Of a DNA stretch of 64,000 nt, positions 36,177-45,177 are shown one piece after another (the first letter of the stretch is position 1; each line of letters opens with the position of its first letter). Under the pieces are notes generated by a model. That model saw nothing but the letters and a program-made list of their open reading frames with translations, had not been told where the DNA came from and did no database searches. Source of the stretch: Aliiroseovarius halocynthiae (GTDB taxonomy: Bacteria > Pseudomonadota > Alphaproteobacteria > Rhodobacterales > Rhodobacteraceae); the NCBI RefSeq assembly GCF_007004645.1, contig NZ_ML660019.1:330437-394436 (forward strand). The letters are read 5' to 3'. A program made the position numbers and the translations under genes.

Positions 36177-36190
36177 TGGTAGCGCTATCA
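36177..36190. promoter_or_regulatory. LacI-family-like operator upstream of the MFS gene
   Basis: TGGTAGCGCTATCA is a 14-base near-palindrome (one mismatch: TGGTAGC/TGATAGC) centred on GCGC, the classic LacI-family operator core. It lies 45 bases before the preferred MFS ATG at 36235 and inside the rejected upstream extension, supporting the later start. Confidence 0.5.
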
Positions 36191-36234
36191 CTCAAGAGGC
36201 GGACACCCGATGGGGCAGAGCGAAAGGGCTATTC

Positions 36235-37380
36235 ATGAAGTTTGACACGTCACGTTGGGCTGTTTTCCTCTGTATGGCTGTTTTCTTTGTGAAGCCGGTG
36301 CAGATTGGCATTTGGTTTTCACGCGTGGCCGAGGTCCAATATGTGCTTGGGCTTAGTAAGTCTCAGTTGGCTTTGTCGCTATTGGGGATGCCTATGGGGC
36401 TGCTGCCAACACTCTATTTCGCAGGGAAACTGGTGGATAAGATGGGTCCACGTCACGCGTTGTTGTGGTGCTTCCCGCCAATGCTTCTGGTCGGTGTGAC
36501 GCCTGGTCTGGCGGTTGGGCCGGTTAGCCTGTTTGCATCACTTTTTGTCCTCGGATCGGTGGTTGCTTTTGCCGAGATTGGAATCAATGTCTTCGCCGCA
36601 CGCGTCGAAAAAGCTTGCGGAAGATCGATCATGAATCGCGCACATGGGTTTTGGAGCCTTGGCGTCATGGTCGGCAGCTTGATCGGTGTGCAATTGGCCG
36701 CATTCGCATTTCCCGCATTCACGGCTCTGGCTATTGGCGGCGCGATTATGCTGCCTTTGCTAATGGTCGTAGCCTATGTGCTGCCTCATATTGAAGCGCC
36801 TGAACATCACGAAGCTGAAGAGCCTGCTGGTCGCCCGATTCCCGTTGCGCTTTATCTGATTGTTGTAACTGTGTTCGGAGCGACGCTTGTGGAAGGAGGG
36901 ATGATTGACTGGGCCGCAGTCTATATGCGCGAGGTTGCTCAGTTCACGTCCGGCCGCGAGGGACTGGCGGTGACAGTGTTCTCAGGCTTTGTGACTGTTG
37001 GGCGATTCGTTGGCGATGCCATCAATACGCGATTCGGGGCAGCGGTTCTGGCGCGAGGTTGTTTGAGTTCTGCGCTTTTGGGTGTCATTGTGTTGGCATC
37101 GAATTTCGGTCCCTATCCATCCTTTGTTGGCTTTGCGTTGGTTGGTTTAGGAGTTTCGACAATCTTCCCACTTGGTGTGACCGCCAGTGCGGCGCTCAGC
37201 AAACGGGCCGAGGCGCGCAATGTGTCGTTCATGACCTTCGGTGCACTAAGCGGCTTTCTGATTGGACCTCCGGCCATTGGGTTCATGGCACAGGCGACGT
37301 CATTGGATGTGGCGTTTCTGCTTCTTGTGCCGGGGCTGATCCTAAGCGTGACGCTTGCGCATCGCTTGGCTGTTAAGTAG
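36235..37380 (+). CDS. MFS transporter (YbjJ-like)
   Basis: A 381-residue major facilitator protein of about 12 helices, with FSRVAEVQYVLGLSKSQLALS in the early loop and the GKLVDKMGPRHAL motif A. ATG 36235 with AAAGGG upstream is preferred over 36148. It is convergent with the YeeE gene and overlaps its end by 8 bases. A LacI-like operator upstream hints at sugar-related control; the substrate is unknown. Confidence 0.82.
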   Translation: MKFDTSRWAVFLCMAVFFVKPVQIGIWFSRVAEVQYVLGLSKSQLALSLLGMPMGLLPTLYFAGKLVDKMGPRHALLWCFPPMLLVGVTPGLAVGPVSLFASLFVLGSVVAFAEIGINVFAARVEKACGRSIMNRAHGFWSLGVMVGSLIGVQLAAFAFPAFTALAIGGAIMLPLLMVVAYVLPHIEAPEHHEAEEPAGRPIPVALYLIVVTVFGATLVEGGMIDWAAVYMREVAQFTSGREGLAVTVFSGFVTVGRFVGDAINTRFGAAVLARGCLSSALLGVIVLASNFGPYPSFVGFALVGLGVSTIFPLGVTASAALSKRAEARNVSFMTFGALSGFLIGPPAIGFMAQATSLDVAFLLLVPGLILSVTLAHRLAVK

Positions 37381-38440
37381 CGGCGCCCACCAGGCCTGCG
37401 CGTTGATCCACCAAGGCATCCGTCACCATCGCGCCGATCCACATGCAGAGAAGCGCCAACCATGCGGTGCCGACAAAGATCGACCCGCCCGTGACGCCGG
37501 CACCAATCGCGCAACCTCCGGCCAGCATCGCGCCGAAGCCCATCAGGATGGCTCCGGTCATTGAGCGGCGCATATTGGCCTCGCCCTCGAACCCCTGGAA
37601 CTTGAATTCTCCGCTCAGCCAGCTGGCGACAAAGGCCCCAATGACAACGCCCGGAACTAGACCGACGTCGAATTCAAGCACCGGGTCCGAGACAAGGAAG
37701 AACATGAGCGTGTTCGCCGACGGGCCCGAGAAGGTAGCCGAGGTGACAGAGATCGGTTCGAACGCCGCGAGCGACAATTGATAGGTCAACACCCAGCCCA
37801 ACGCCACGGCGAACCCGACACCGGATCCAAAGATCAGACGGCGGGGGGCAAGTCCTGATTTGCGGGCAATCACGATGGCGAGCACGGCCGTCACCATCCC
37901 CAACGCAAGTCCTGCCCATTCCGGGGCACCAACAACTGTGAGCAGGTCTACGTTCGCGCCGCCCTCGGTCATCCACAGTCGAGCCAGCTTGTCGCGTGTC
38001 GGGGTCAGCCAGCCATGCAGGCTCATCTGTGCGACGACGGCGAAGATCAGGCCAGACACGACGGACCGCAAGTTGCCGGTCGCCGCGAGCACCAGAAGCC
38101 GCCCAGAGCAACCGCGCGCAAGCACCATCCCGACACCAAAAAGAAGCCCGCCAATGATAGCACCTGACCAGCTTCCGGTGACTGCCATCATACGTGCGTC
38201 TTCGGGGCGCATCAGGCCAAGCAGGGTGGCCCCTTGCACCCAGACGACGGCTGTCGAAAAGGTCAAAAGCCACACCGCGACCGAGCTGTCCATCTTGCGG
38301 CGGGCGAACTCGACCGTGGCGGCACGCAGGCAAAACCGGGACCGCTGGGCAGACACGCCGAACACGATGCCGGTGATTAGGCCGAACAGGGCGGCGGTCG
38401 GGTTTTCTCCGATCCGATCGATCAGGGGGACGATGTCCAT
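37373..38440 (-). CDS. YeeE/YedE family transporter (thiosulfate uptake-like)
   Basis: A 355-residue membrane protein with two internally repeated halves. Cysteine motifs are SRFCLRAA (C37), ARGCSGR and AGGCAIGAGVTGGS; in TsuA-type proteins such cysteines relay thiosulfate through the membrane. Eight or more helices are visible. A signature GGLLFGVGMVLARGC opens each half. Convergent with the upstream MFS gene and divergent from the next one. No rhodanese or sulfur-oxidation gene is in the window, so the substrate is a family-based suggestion. Confidence 0.85.
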   Translation of the reverse strand: MDIVPLIDRIGENPTAALFGLITGIVFGVSAQRSRFCLRAATVEFARRKMDSSVAVWLLTFSTAVVWVQGATLLGLMRPEDARMMAVTGSWSGAIIGGLLFGVGMVLARGCSGRLLVLAATGNLRSVVSGLIFAVVAQMSLHGWLTPTRDKLARLWMTEGGANVDLLTVVGAPEWAGLALGMVTAVLAIVIARKSGLAPRRLIFGSGVGFAVALGWVLTYQLSLAAFEPISVTSATFSGPSANTLMFFLVSDPVLEFDVGLVPGVVIGAFVASWLSGEFKFQGFEGEANMRRSMTGAILMGFGAMLAGGCAIGAGVTGGSIFVGTAWLALLCMWIGAMVTDALVDQRAGLVGAAT

Positions 38441-38573
38441 TGGGGCCTCCTTAAAGTTGGCGCAGTTTTAGCGACATGCCTGCAGAGTACCTTGACCTAT
38501 GTCAGAAACGGATATGCATGCGTGAATACGTTTTGCGCTCGCCAAGCTTGGAAAAGGGGCGTAATGCAACCGC

Positions 38574-39806
38574 ATGAGACATCAGATCCTGACCCTTGAT
38601 GAAGCCCGCTCGCTGCCGTTTTGGCGCCGCCCCATCTTCCTGTTGATGCTGATGGCCGCCGGGATGCCGATTGCGTTTCTGACTTGGCTGGCACTGTTGA
38701 ACAACTTCGTGGTTGAGGTCGCCGGTTTTACGGGGGTAGAGATTGGTTGGCTGCACACGATCCGTGAAATCCCCGGCTTTCTGGCCATTGGCGTCATCGC
38801 TCTGATGATGCTGTTTCGTGAACAGGTTTTGGGGGTCGTTGCACTGGGGATGCTGGGCGTGGCGACGGCGATTACCGCATGGTTTCCCAGTTTCGGCGGC
38901 ATATTGACGGTCACGATGCTTAGTTCGATCGGGTTTCACTATTTCGAGACGGTGAACCAGTCTCTTCAGCTTCAGTGGATCGACAAGAAGAAAGCCCCTC
39001 AGATGCTGGGGTGGATCATGGCCATCGGGTCGGCAGCGGCACTGGTCAGCTATGGCCTGTTGGTGCTGACTTGGAAGACCTTCGATCTAAGCTTTAACCT
39101 TGTGTATTTGATCGCGGGCGGCACGACCTTCGCCATCGCGATTTTTGCGTATTTCGCCTATCCTCAATTTGAAAGCCCCGAGCCGCAGCTGAAGCAATTT
39201 GTGCTGCGTCGCCGGTACTGGCTGTACTATGCGCTTCAGTTCATGGCAGGCGCGCGGCGTCAGATTTTCGTGGTATTTGCTGCCTTTATGATGGTCGAAC
39301 GTTTTGGCTTCGAGGTGCACGAAGTCACCGCGCTGTTCCTGATCAACTATGTCGCCAACATCTTCTTTGCCCCCTTGATGGGCAAAGCTGTGTCGATCTG
39401 GGGCGAACGTCGTGCGCTGGCATTCGAATATGTCGGCCTGATTTTCGTGTTCCTCGCCTATGGCGGGATCTATTATTTTGGTTGGGGCGTGGTATTGGCG
39501 GCAGCCCTCTACGTGCTGGACCACATGTTCTTTGCGCTGGCTTTTGCCTTGAAGACCTATTTCCAGAAGATTGCGGATCCGCAAGACATTGCCCCCACGG
39601 CGGCGGTAGCCTTTACCATCAACCACATCGCAGCGGTCTTTCTGCCTGCACTTTTGGGGTATCTTTGGGTGGTGTCGCCCGGTGCTGTTTTCGCGCTGGC
39701 AGCGGCGATGGCAGGGGTGTCTTTGATGTTGGCGCTGATGATCCCGCGCCATCCTGAGAAGGGCAACGAGACGATCCTGACGCCACGAGTTGCCCGCACG
39801 GCATAG
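38574..39806 (+). CDS. MFS transporter, 410 residues
   Basis: A membrane protein with about 12 helices. The first half includes FREQVLGVVALGMLGVATAI and the second the cytoplasmic loop LKQFVLRRRYWLYYALQFMAGARRQ. The N-terminal residues MRHQILTLDEARSLPFWRRP are cytoplasmic. No substrate motif recognised. Divergent from YeeE; promoter elements in the 133-base gap were not clear. Confidence 0.78.
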   Translation: MRHQILTLDEARSLPFWRRPIFLLMLMAAGMPIAFLTWLALLNNFVVEVAGFTGVEIGWLHTIREIPGFLAIGVIALMMLFREQVLGVVALGMLGVATAITAWFPSFGGILTVTMLSSIGFHYFETVNQSLQLQWIDKKKAPQMLGWIMAIGSAAALVSYGLLVLTWKTFDLSFNLVYLIAGGTTFAIAIFAYFAYPQFESPEPQLKQFVLRRRYWLYYALQFMAGARRQIFVVFAAFMMVERFGFEVHEVTALFLINYVANIFFAPLMGKAVSIWGERRALAFEYVGLIFVFLAYGGIYYFGWGVVLAAALYVLDHMFFALAFALKTYFQKIADPQDIAPTAAVAFTINHIAAVFLPALLGYLWVVSPGAVFALAAAMAGVSLMLALMIPRHPEKGNETILTPRVARTA

Positions 39807-39922
39807 GCGGGATGTTGCGCAGCTTTGGGTGAGGTCTGATTTTCCTTACTCGCCCGATCCTTGGAATTCTGGCACACTGATTTCATCTGCTGCGTTACGA
39901 ACGCGCGTTCTGTCTGCCATTC

Positions 39923-40480
39923 ATGAGATCTGATTTGAGCACCACTCTCGAGTATTATTCACGGTTCGACGCAATCGATGTCGACTATGCGTTGCGTGCT
40001 ATGGCGGCCGAACGGCGTCGGCGAGCAAAGGGGTGGGGCGGAAAAGCCAGAACCCTGATCCTGAGCATTGCGTTCATCTGCGTTGCCGCGATCGTTGCCA
40101 TCGCCAGCGCATCAGGGGTTTGGGTGTTTCTGTCCTTCATGCCGTTGTTGGGGGCGGGGTTCTACGTTCTGCAACACAGTCGGAACTCGTATCAGACAAC
40201 GCTCAGCAAATCCCCTTTACGCGGCGGCGTGGTGCGGATTGTTCTCTCGGCGTTGGGTATGCGCATCACACATCCTGGATACGAGGTGGTAATATCTTGG
40301 AGCCATATGGAAGGCGTGATCGTGACCGAACGCGGCCTGCTTCTTATGATTGACGTATATGATTACTGCCCACTTGCTAAGTCGGCCTTTAGCAGTGACG
40401 CGGACATGCAAGAAGTTGTCGCACAGATCGAAGCGTGGCGTGCGGCGGGTGTCGCTCAGCCCTCCAAGTCTGACGCTTGA
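39923..40480 (+). CDS. YcxB-like domain protein with two membrane helices
   Basis: A 185-residue protein. Two adjacent hydrophobic helices (about 48-82) are followed by a soluble domain with ALGMRITHPGYEVVISWSHMEGVIVTE, the strand-turn-strand pattern of YcxB-like C-terminal domains. Function unknown. It ends 52 bases before prmA; the two may be co-transcribed. Confidence 0.68.
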   Translation: MRSDLSTTLEYYSRFDAIDVDYALRAMAAERRRRAKGWGGKARTLILSIAFICVAAIVAIASASGVWVFLSFMPLLGAGFYVLQHSRNSYQTTLSKSPLRGGVVRIVLSALGMRITHPGYEVVISWSHMEGVIVTERGLLLMIDVYDYCPLAKSAFSSDADMQEVVAQIEAWRAAGVAQPSKSDA

Positions 40481-40532
40481 CCCGCCCTTAAGGGGACGCT
40501 AGGGCACAGGGGCTTGTTTGAAAGGATGCGAC

Positions 40533-41402
40533 ATGCCCACCTGGACCGCTTTGACCACCGTTGATGGACAAGAGACCGCCGAAGCCCTTGGGCTTGCGAT
40601 GGAAAACCTTGTGCCAGAACCGACCGGCATTGGAGTGTTCGAGATCGAGGATGACAGCGGCATCTGGGAAGTCGGCGGGTATTTTGTCGAAGAACCCGAT
40701 GCAGCAGGATTGGCGTTGTTGGCGTCGATGCATGGGTCTAAAGATTTCAGCGTCTCGGAACTGCCCGAGGTCGATTGGGTCGCTCATGTAAAGCGTGAAT
40801 TGGCCCCGGTCGAGGCCGGACGCTTTTATGTATATGGTAGTCATGATGCAGCCTCGCTGCCTGAGGATAAGATCGGGCTGCTGATCGACGCGGCTATGGC
40901 CTTCGGTACGGGCCATCATGGAACCACTCTGGGGTGTCTGCGCGCGGTGGATCGATTGGCCAGTGATGGATTTGAAGGGCGAAATGTTGCAGATATCGGT
41001 TGTGGAACCGCCGTTCTTGCGATGGCCGCAGCGAAGATATGGCCTAATCCGGTGATTGCCAGCGACATAGATGAAGTCGCCGTAGATGTTGCCCGTGCCA
41101 ATGTTGCCGCCAACGCGCTTGAGGACCGTGTCCAATGTGTTGAAGCGGCCGGTTTCGGGGCCGATGCGCTACAATCCAAAGCGCCGTTCGATCTGGTGTT
41201 TGCCAATATTCTGAAAGGCCCGTTGATTGGTCTGTCCCCTGATATGGGGCGCAATATCAGAAAAGATGGCTATGCGATCCTGTCAGGCATACTAAATCCG
41301 CAAGCGAACGAAGTCGTCCAAGCCTATACAGAAAACGGGTTTGACGTACTCAGCCAAGACGAAATTGGCGATTGGACCACCTTAGTTTTGCGCAAAAGGT
41401 GA
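40533..41402 (+). CDS. prmA: ribosomal protein L11 methyltransferase
   Basis: A 289-residue SAM methyltransferase that trimethylates L11. The substrate-binding half has AMAFGTGHHGTT; the SAM motif I is DIGCG (154-158, VADIGCGTAVLAMAA), and motif IV is VFANILKGPL. AAAGGA (40520-40526) precedes ATG 40533, so the TTG at 40518 is rejected. Length fits PrmA. Confidence 0.93.
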   Translation: MPTWTALTTVDGQETAEALGLAMENLVPEPTGIGVFEIEDDSGIWEVGGYFVEEPDAAGLALLASMHGSKDFSVSELPEVDWVAHVKRELAPVEAGRFYVYGSHDAASLPEDKIGLLIDAAMAFGTGHHGTTLGCLRAVDRLASDGFEGRNVADIGCGTAVLAMAAAKIWPNPVIASDIDEVAVDVARANVAANALEDRVQCVEAAGFGADALQSKAPFDLVFANILKGPLIGLSPDMGRNIRKDGYAILSGILNPQANEVVQAYTENGFDVLSQDEIGDWTTLVLRKR

Positions 41403-41409
41403 TAAAATG

Positions 41410-41425
41410 TGACGGAATTCCGTCA
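41410..41425. repeat. 16-bp perfect palindrome after prmA
   Basis: TGACGGAATTCCGTCA is a fully self-complementary 16-mer 8 bases after the prmA stop and 87 bases before the next ATG. It lacks a T-tract, so an operator is more likely than a terminator. Confidence 0.6.
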
Positions 41426-41511
41426 GCTTTCTAGCAATTGCCACAAAATTGCTGTAATCTAGCATCGTCCACTTAATTGCAAGTTGAGTCGTCAACTAGA
41501 GGAAGTTGAAA

Positions 41512-41859
41512 ATGGCCGAAGCTCAAGTGAAAGATTTTGAAAAACGCATACGGCAGATTGATCGCCGCCATAACAAAATTGCCCGTGGTTATGTCCAGTT
41601 GGTCGAGCGTGACGGGCTGCTCGTTCCCAAGACGAAGATGCTCAAGAAACGCAGCTTCCCGCTGCGTGCAATACTCATCGCTGTGGTCGGTTTCGCTGTC
41701 TTTAAAGGGGTTCTGGTCAGTCAGGTTGGATTGACCAGCTATGAGGCACGGCTTGAATCCTTAACCGAGGGCGGCATGGTTGAGCGAGCGGGCGCTTGGC
41801 TGATGCAAGTGGATCCGTTTTCGCGCGGCGTTGCTGAATTCATTCTCAGCCTATCTTGA
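41512..41859 (+). CDS. hypothetical membrane-anchored protein
   Basis: A 115-residue protein not assigned to a family. The N-terminal 50 residues are basic and helical (DFEKRIRQIDRRHNKIARGY), then comes one hydrophobic helix (about 52-75), then a soluble C-terminal part. ATG 41512 follows AGAGGAAG. Three inverted repeats lie within the 100 bases upstream and a terminator follows, so it is a self-contained regulated unit. Homologues in the group exist from memory as uncharacterised proteins; function unknown. Confidence 0.65.
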   Translation: MAEAQVKDFEKRIRQIDRRHNKIARGYVQLVERDGLLVPKTKMLKKRSFPLRAILIAVVGFAVFKGVLVSQVGLTSYEARLESLTEGGMVERAGAWLMQVDPFSRGVAEFILSLS

Positions 41860-41889
41860 TCCGACTACGGATATATTCCATCCAGTTTG

Positions 41890-41922
41890 AACCCAATCAG
41901 AGGCATCTGGTTGGGTTTTCTT
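41890..41922 (+). terminator. intrinsic terminator of the 115-residue protein gene
   Basis: ACCCAATCAG (41891-41900) pairs with CTGGTTGGGT (41907-41916) across AGGCAT (one T-G wobble), followed by TTTCTTATT. Confidence 0.8.
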
Positions 41923-42049
41923 ATTCCGAACAGGGGTGATTGTAAGAATCGCACTAAGTGTTTCGCGCCTTTTAGGCTCGAAATACGGTGACTTCGTTGT
42001 TATTTGATCTGTCGAATGAACAGCTAGTATCCTGTGCGCCGGTCGAAAA

Positions 42050-42066
42050 GGCGTACACAATACGCC
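42050..42066. promoter_or_regulatory. inverted repeat in ferredoxin leader
   Basis: GGCGTA (42050-42055) and TACGCC (42061-42066) flank 5 bases and lie 18 bases before the ferredoxin ATG. It could be an operator or a 5' UTR hairpin; only the structure is seen. Confidence 0.4.
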
Positions 42067-42071
42067 AGTAA

Positions 42072-42406
<335 letters not shown>

Positions 42407-42407
<1 letters not shown>

Positions 42408-43123
42408 TGTACGGCGTCAAAGCCGCACTTCTATCACTCTGTCTGGCCGCACCCGCTGCGGCCGACATTGCCTCGGCGCGTTATGCCGAACCAACGGACC
42501 GCTATGGCCACGGCGCGGTGCCCGGTGGTGAATATGGCGCGTTGGAGGTCACGCTGACGGACGGTACGCGCCTTCTGACCCGCGTTTCCGGCGGTGTCTT
42601 CGAAGACACTGCGCCGCGCCTGCATGATTTCGATGGCGACGGCACGCCCGAGATTGTTGCGGTCTTCAGTGGTGACACAACTGGCGCGATGATCCGTGTC
42701 TATGGGCTGCAAGACGGTATGCTGACCGCACTGGGGAACAACGCCCCCATCGGTACGCGCTTTCGCTGGTTGGCAGTTGCTGGCATGGCGGATTTCAACG
42801 GTGACGGGCTGGACGAGATCGCCTATGTCGACCGCCCCCATCTTGCACGTCGTCTGCGTTTGGTCACCGTTGATGTAACGCATTCGCCCTATGCTTTCAG
42901 GGAAATCGCCTCGGTTGGCGGGCTGACCAATCACAAATATGGCAGCCCCGATATCGAAGGCGGCATTCGCGTCTGCCCGAGCCAACCTCCTGTGATCATC
43001 ACTGCCAGTGCCAACTGGTCACGCGTCATGGAAGCACGTTTGGTGGATGGTGAATTCCAGATCGCTCCGGTTGGAAAATACGAAGATCCAGGCAGCCTCG
43101 AGGCAGCCCTGCGCTGCGACTGA
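42407..43123 (+). CDS. FG-GAP/VCBS-type exported protein
   Basis: A 238-residue protein with a signal peptide (about 1-19, ending APAAA). Two calcium-binding-type beta-propeller repeats, DFDGDGTPEI (74-83) and DFNGDGLDEI (129-138), place it in the FG-GAP/VCBS group. Two cysteines remain near the C-terminus. It is co-translated with the ferredoxin, although no functional link is evident. Confidence 0.75.
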
Positions 43124-43177
43124 CCTCTTTTTCTTGTCGGAAATATCCTGGGGGAACGTGTCCCTGTTAAGGGCACG

Positions 43178-43194
43178 AGGGGGCAAAGCCCCCT
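43178..43194. terminator. strong hairpin between convergent genes
   Basis: AGGGGGC (43178-43184) AAA GCCCCCT (43188-43194). It lies between the FG-GAP gene and purD (convergent). No T-run on either side, so it may act as a structural 3' end rather than a standard terminator. Confidence 0.45.
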
Positions 43195-43227
43195 ATAGGC
43201 TCACGCAGTGAGCTGCCGCTGATGATA

Positions 43228-44490
43228 TTAAAGCGCGCGCCAACCGATGTCCGAGCGGTTGAACCCCTCTGGCCAGTTAATCCCCTCGATCATTGCATAG
43301 GCGCGGTCGCGGGCTTCTTGCAGGCTGTCGCCGCGGGCAGTGACGTTCAGAACCCGCCCGCCTGAGGCCGTGATCTTTCCGTCAACCTCAGTCGTGCCTG
43401 CATGGAACACCATGTTCTTCGAATCTTCCGGCAGAGCGTCCAACCCGTTGATCACAGAACCTTTCTCATACGATCCCGGATAGCCATTGGCGGCCATCAC
43501 GACCGTCATCGCGTGGTCATCTGCCCAGTTCACCTGCGCCTCGTGCAAGCGTTCTTCGGCACAGGCTAGCATCAGATCCAGCGCCTGCGCGCCAAGGCGC
43601 ATCATCAGAACCTGACATTCCGGGTCTCCGAAGCGCACGTTGTATTCCACCAGCCGCGCTTGTCCGTCCTTGATCATGAACCCTGCATAGAGCACGCCTT
43701 GATAAGGCGTCCCGCGCTTGGCCATTTCGTCTACGGTGGGCTGCACAATCTCGCGCATGGCGCGGGCGGCGATGTCGTCAGTAAGAACCGGAGCCGGGGA
43801 ATAGGCCCCCATACCACCCGTGTTCAAACCGGTGTCACCATCGCCCTCACGTTTGTGGTCCTGCGCCGTCCCGATGGGCAGCGCGGTTTTGCCATCGCAC
43901 AGAATGAAATAGGACGCTTCTTCGCCGTCCATGAACTCTTCGATAACAACCTCGGCCCCCGCTCCGCCAAAGGCGCCACCAAACATGTCGTCGATGGCGT
44001 CCAGCGCGGTTTCAACGTCCATCGCCACGATCACGCCTTTGCCAGCTGCCAATCCGTCCGCCTTAACAACAATCGGTGCGCCTTGTTCGCGGATATAGGC
44101 TTTGGCCGCCTCGGCATCGGTGAAATGTCCGTAAGCTGCGGTCGGTGCGTGGGCCGCGTCGCAAATCTCTTTCGTAAAGCTTTTCGAGGCTTCCAGCTTT
44201 GCGGCTTCGGCTGAAGGGCCAAACACCTTGATGCCCGCTTCGCGCAGACGATCCGCCACACCAGCCGCAAGTGGGGCTTCGGGGCCGACGATCACAAAGT
44301 CGATGGTGTTTTCCTGTGCAAACGCTGCCACAGCGCCGCCATCTTCGATATCCAGCATGGCGCATTCCGCGATCTGCGCCATGCCCGCGTTCCCCGGAGC
44401 CACGATCAGCCGGTCGCATTTGGGGTTCTGCATCACTGCCCATGCCAAAGCGTGCTCGCGTCCGCCGCTGCCCAGAATTAGGATGTTCAT
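43228..44490 (-). CDS. purD: phosphoribosylamine-glycine ligase
   Basis: A 420-residue ATP-grasp enzyme of purine synthesis, joining phosphoribosylamine and glycine. The N-terminal MNILILGSGGREHALAW and the GPEAPLAAGVADRLR segment are classic, and the ATP-grasp core has VVKADGLAAGKGV and VEYNVRFGDPECQ. ATG 44490 is chosen over 44577 because family members start with this motif. Divergent from the GRDP-like gene. Confidence 0.95.
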   Translation of the reverse strand: MNILILGSGGREHALAWAVMQNPKCDRLIVAPGNAGMAQIAECAMLDIEDGGAVAAFAQENTIDFVIVGPEAPLAAGVADRLREAGIKVFGPSAEAAKLEASKSFTKEICDAAHAPTAAYGHFTDAEAAKAYIREQGAPIVVKADGLAAGKGVIVAMDVETALDAIDDMFGGAFGGAGAEVVIEEFMDGEEASYFILCDGKTALPIGTAQDHKREGDGDTGLNTGGMGAYSPAPVLTDDIAARAMREIVQPTVDEMAKRGTPYQGVLYAGFMIKDGQARLVEYNVRFGDPECQVLMMRLGAQALDLMLACAEERLHEAQVNWADDHAMTVVMAANGYPGSYEKGSVINGLDALPEDSKNMVFHAGTTEVDGKITASGGRVLNVTARGDSLQEARDRAYAMIEGINWPEGFNRSDIGWRAL

Positions 44491-44549
44491 GGATGCTCTC
44501 CCTGTATAAGTTGTGGGTGAAATACAGAAGCAGCAGGGCGCCGACAAGC

Positions 44550-45176
44550 ATGCAGAACGAAAAGCTTTGGAATGCACTCCAATCGCTTACCTTTGATAAT
44601 GTGTTCGTTGATGCATTGATGCGGGAAAATCGTTGGGATCGTGACTTCACCCAGAATGCAATCAAGGAATATCGCCGTTTTCTGTACCTGACGCAGGTTT
44701 CGGACAGCCCGGTCACCCCGTCGGTGGTGATTGACAAAATCTGGCACAAACACATGACGTATACGCGCGACTATTGGGACGGTCTGTGTAAAGAGGTCTT
44801 TGGGCGTCCCTTGCATCACGAGCCGGGGCGTACCCCGGCCGATGCCGCGCGACATGCAGAGCAGTATCGCCACACTCGCGCGCTTTATGCCGCCTGTTTT
44901 GACCAGACCCCGCCGGATGCATTCTGGGCTGCGGTGGAACCCTCACGTAAATCCAAGCGTCTGATGCTTTTGATTGCGTCCGCGATTACGGTATTGGCGG
45001 GCATGGCGACTGGTCGTGTGGATGTAGTATTGGGCAGCTTGCTGGTTGTTGTGGTGATTTGGGAAATTGGTGGCATGCCGCTTTTCGCCATGACCCCGCG
45101 CTCGAATTCGAATAATTCTGGCGGCTGCGCAACCTGTGGCTCAAGCTGCGGTGGCGGCGGATGCGGAGGAGACTGA
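44550..45176 (+). CDS. glycine-rich-domain (GRDP)-like protein with Cys-rich tail
   Basis: A 208-residue protein. Its segment with VIDKIWHKHMTYTRDYWDGL and HHEPG resembles the DxxWHxH region of GRDP-like proteins, known mostly from plants and fungi but also seen in bacteria. Two hydrophobic helices (about 140-180) follow. The C-terminal tail GGCATCGSSCGGGGCGGD contains four cysteines among glycines. ATG 44550 is preferred; the frame is open upstream inside purD. xseA starts one base after its stop, so it is co-transcribed with it. Function unknown. Confidence 0.72.
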   Translation: MQNEKLWNALQSLTFDNVFVDALMRENRWDRDFTQNAIKEYRRFLYLTQVSDSPVTPSVVIDKIWHKHMTYTRDYWDGLCKEVFGRPLHHEPGRTPADAARHAEQYRHTRALYAACFDQTPPDAFWAAVEPSRKSKRLMLLIASAITVLAGMATGRVDVVLGSLLVVVVIWEIGGMPLFAMTPRSNSNNSGGCATCGSSCGGGGCGGD

Positions 45177-45177
45177 T

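Noticed and set aside
36148-36234. Upstream extension of the MFS gene
   Set aside because: The LacI-like operator and the AAAGGG site favour ATG 36235.
43178-43194. Intrinsic terminator with T-tract between FG-GAP and purD
   Set aside because: The hairpin is strong but no T-run follows on either strand, so it is listed only as a low-confidence structural 3' end.
44271-44549. Upstream extension of the GRDP-like gene
   Set aside because: It overlaps purD antisense; ATG 44550 gives a compact protein.
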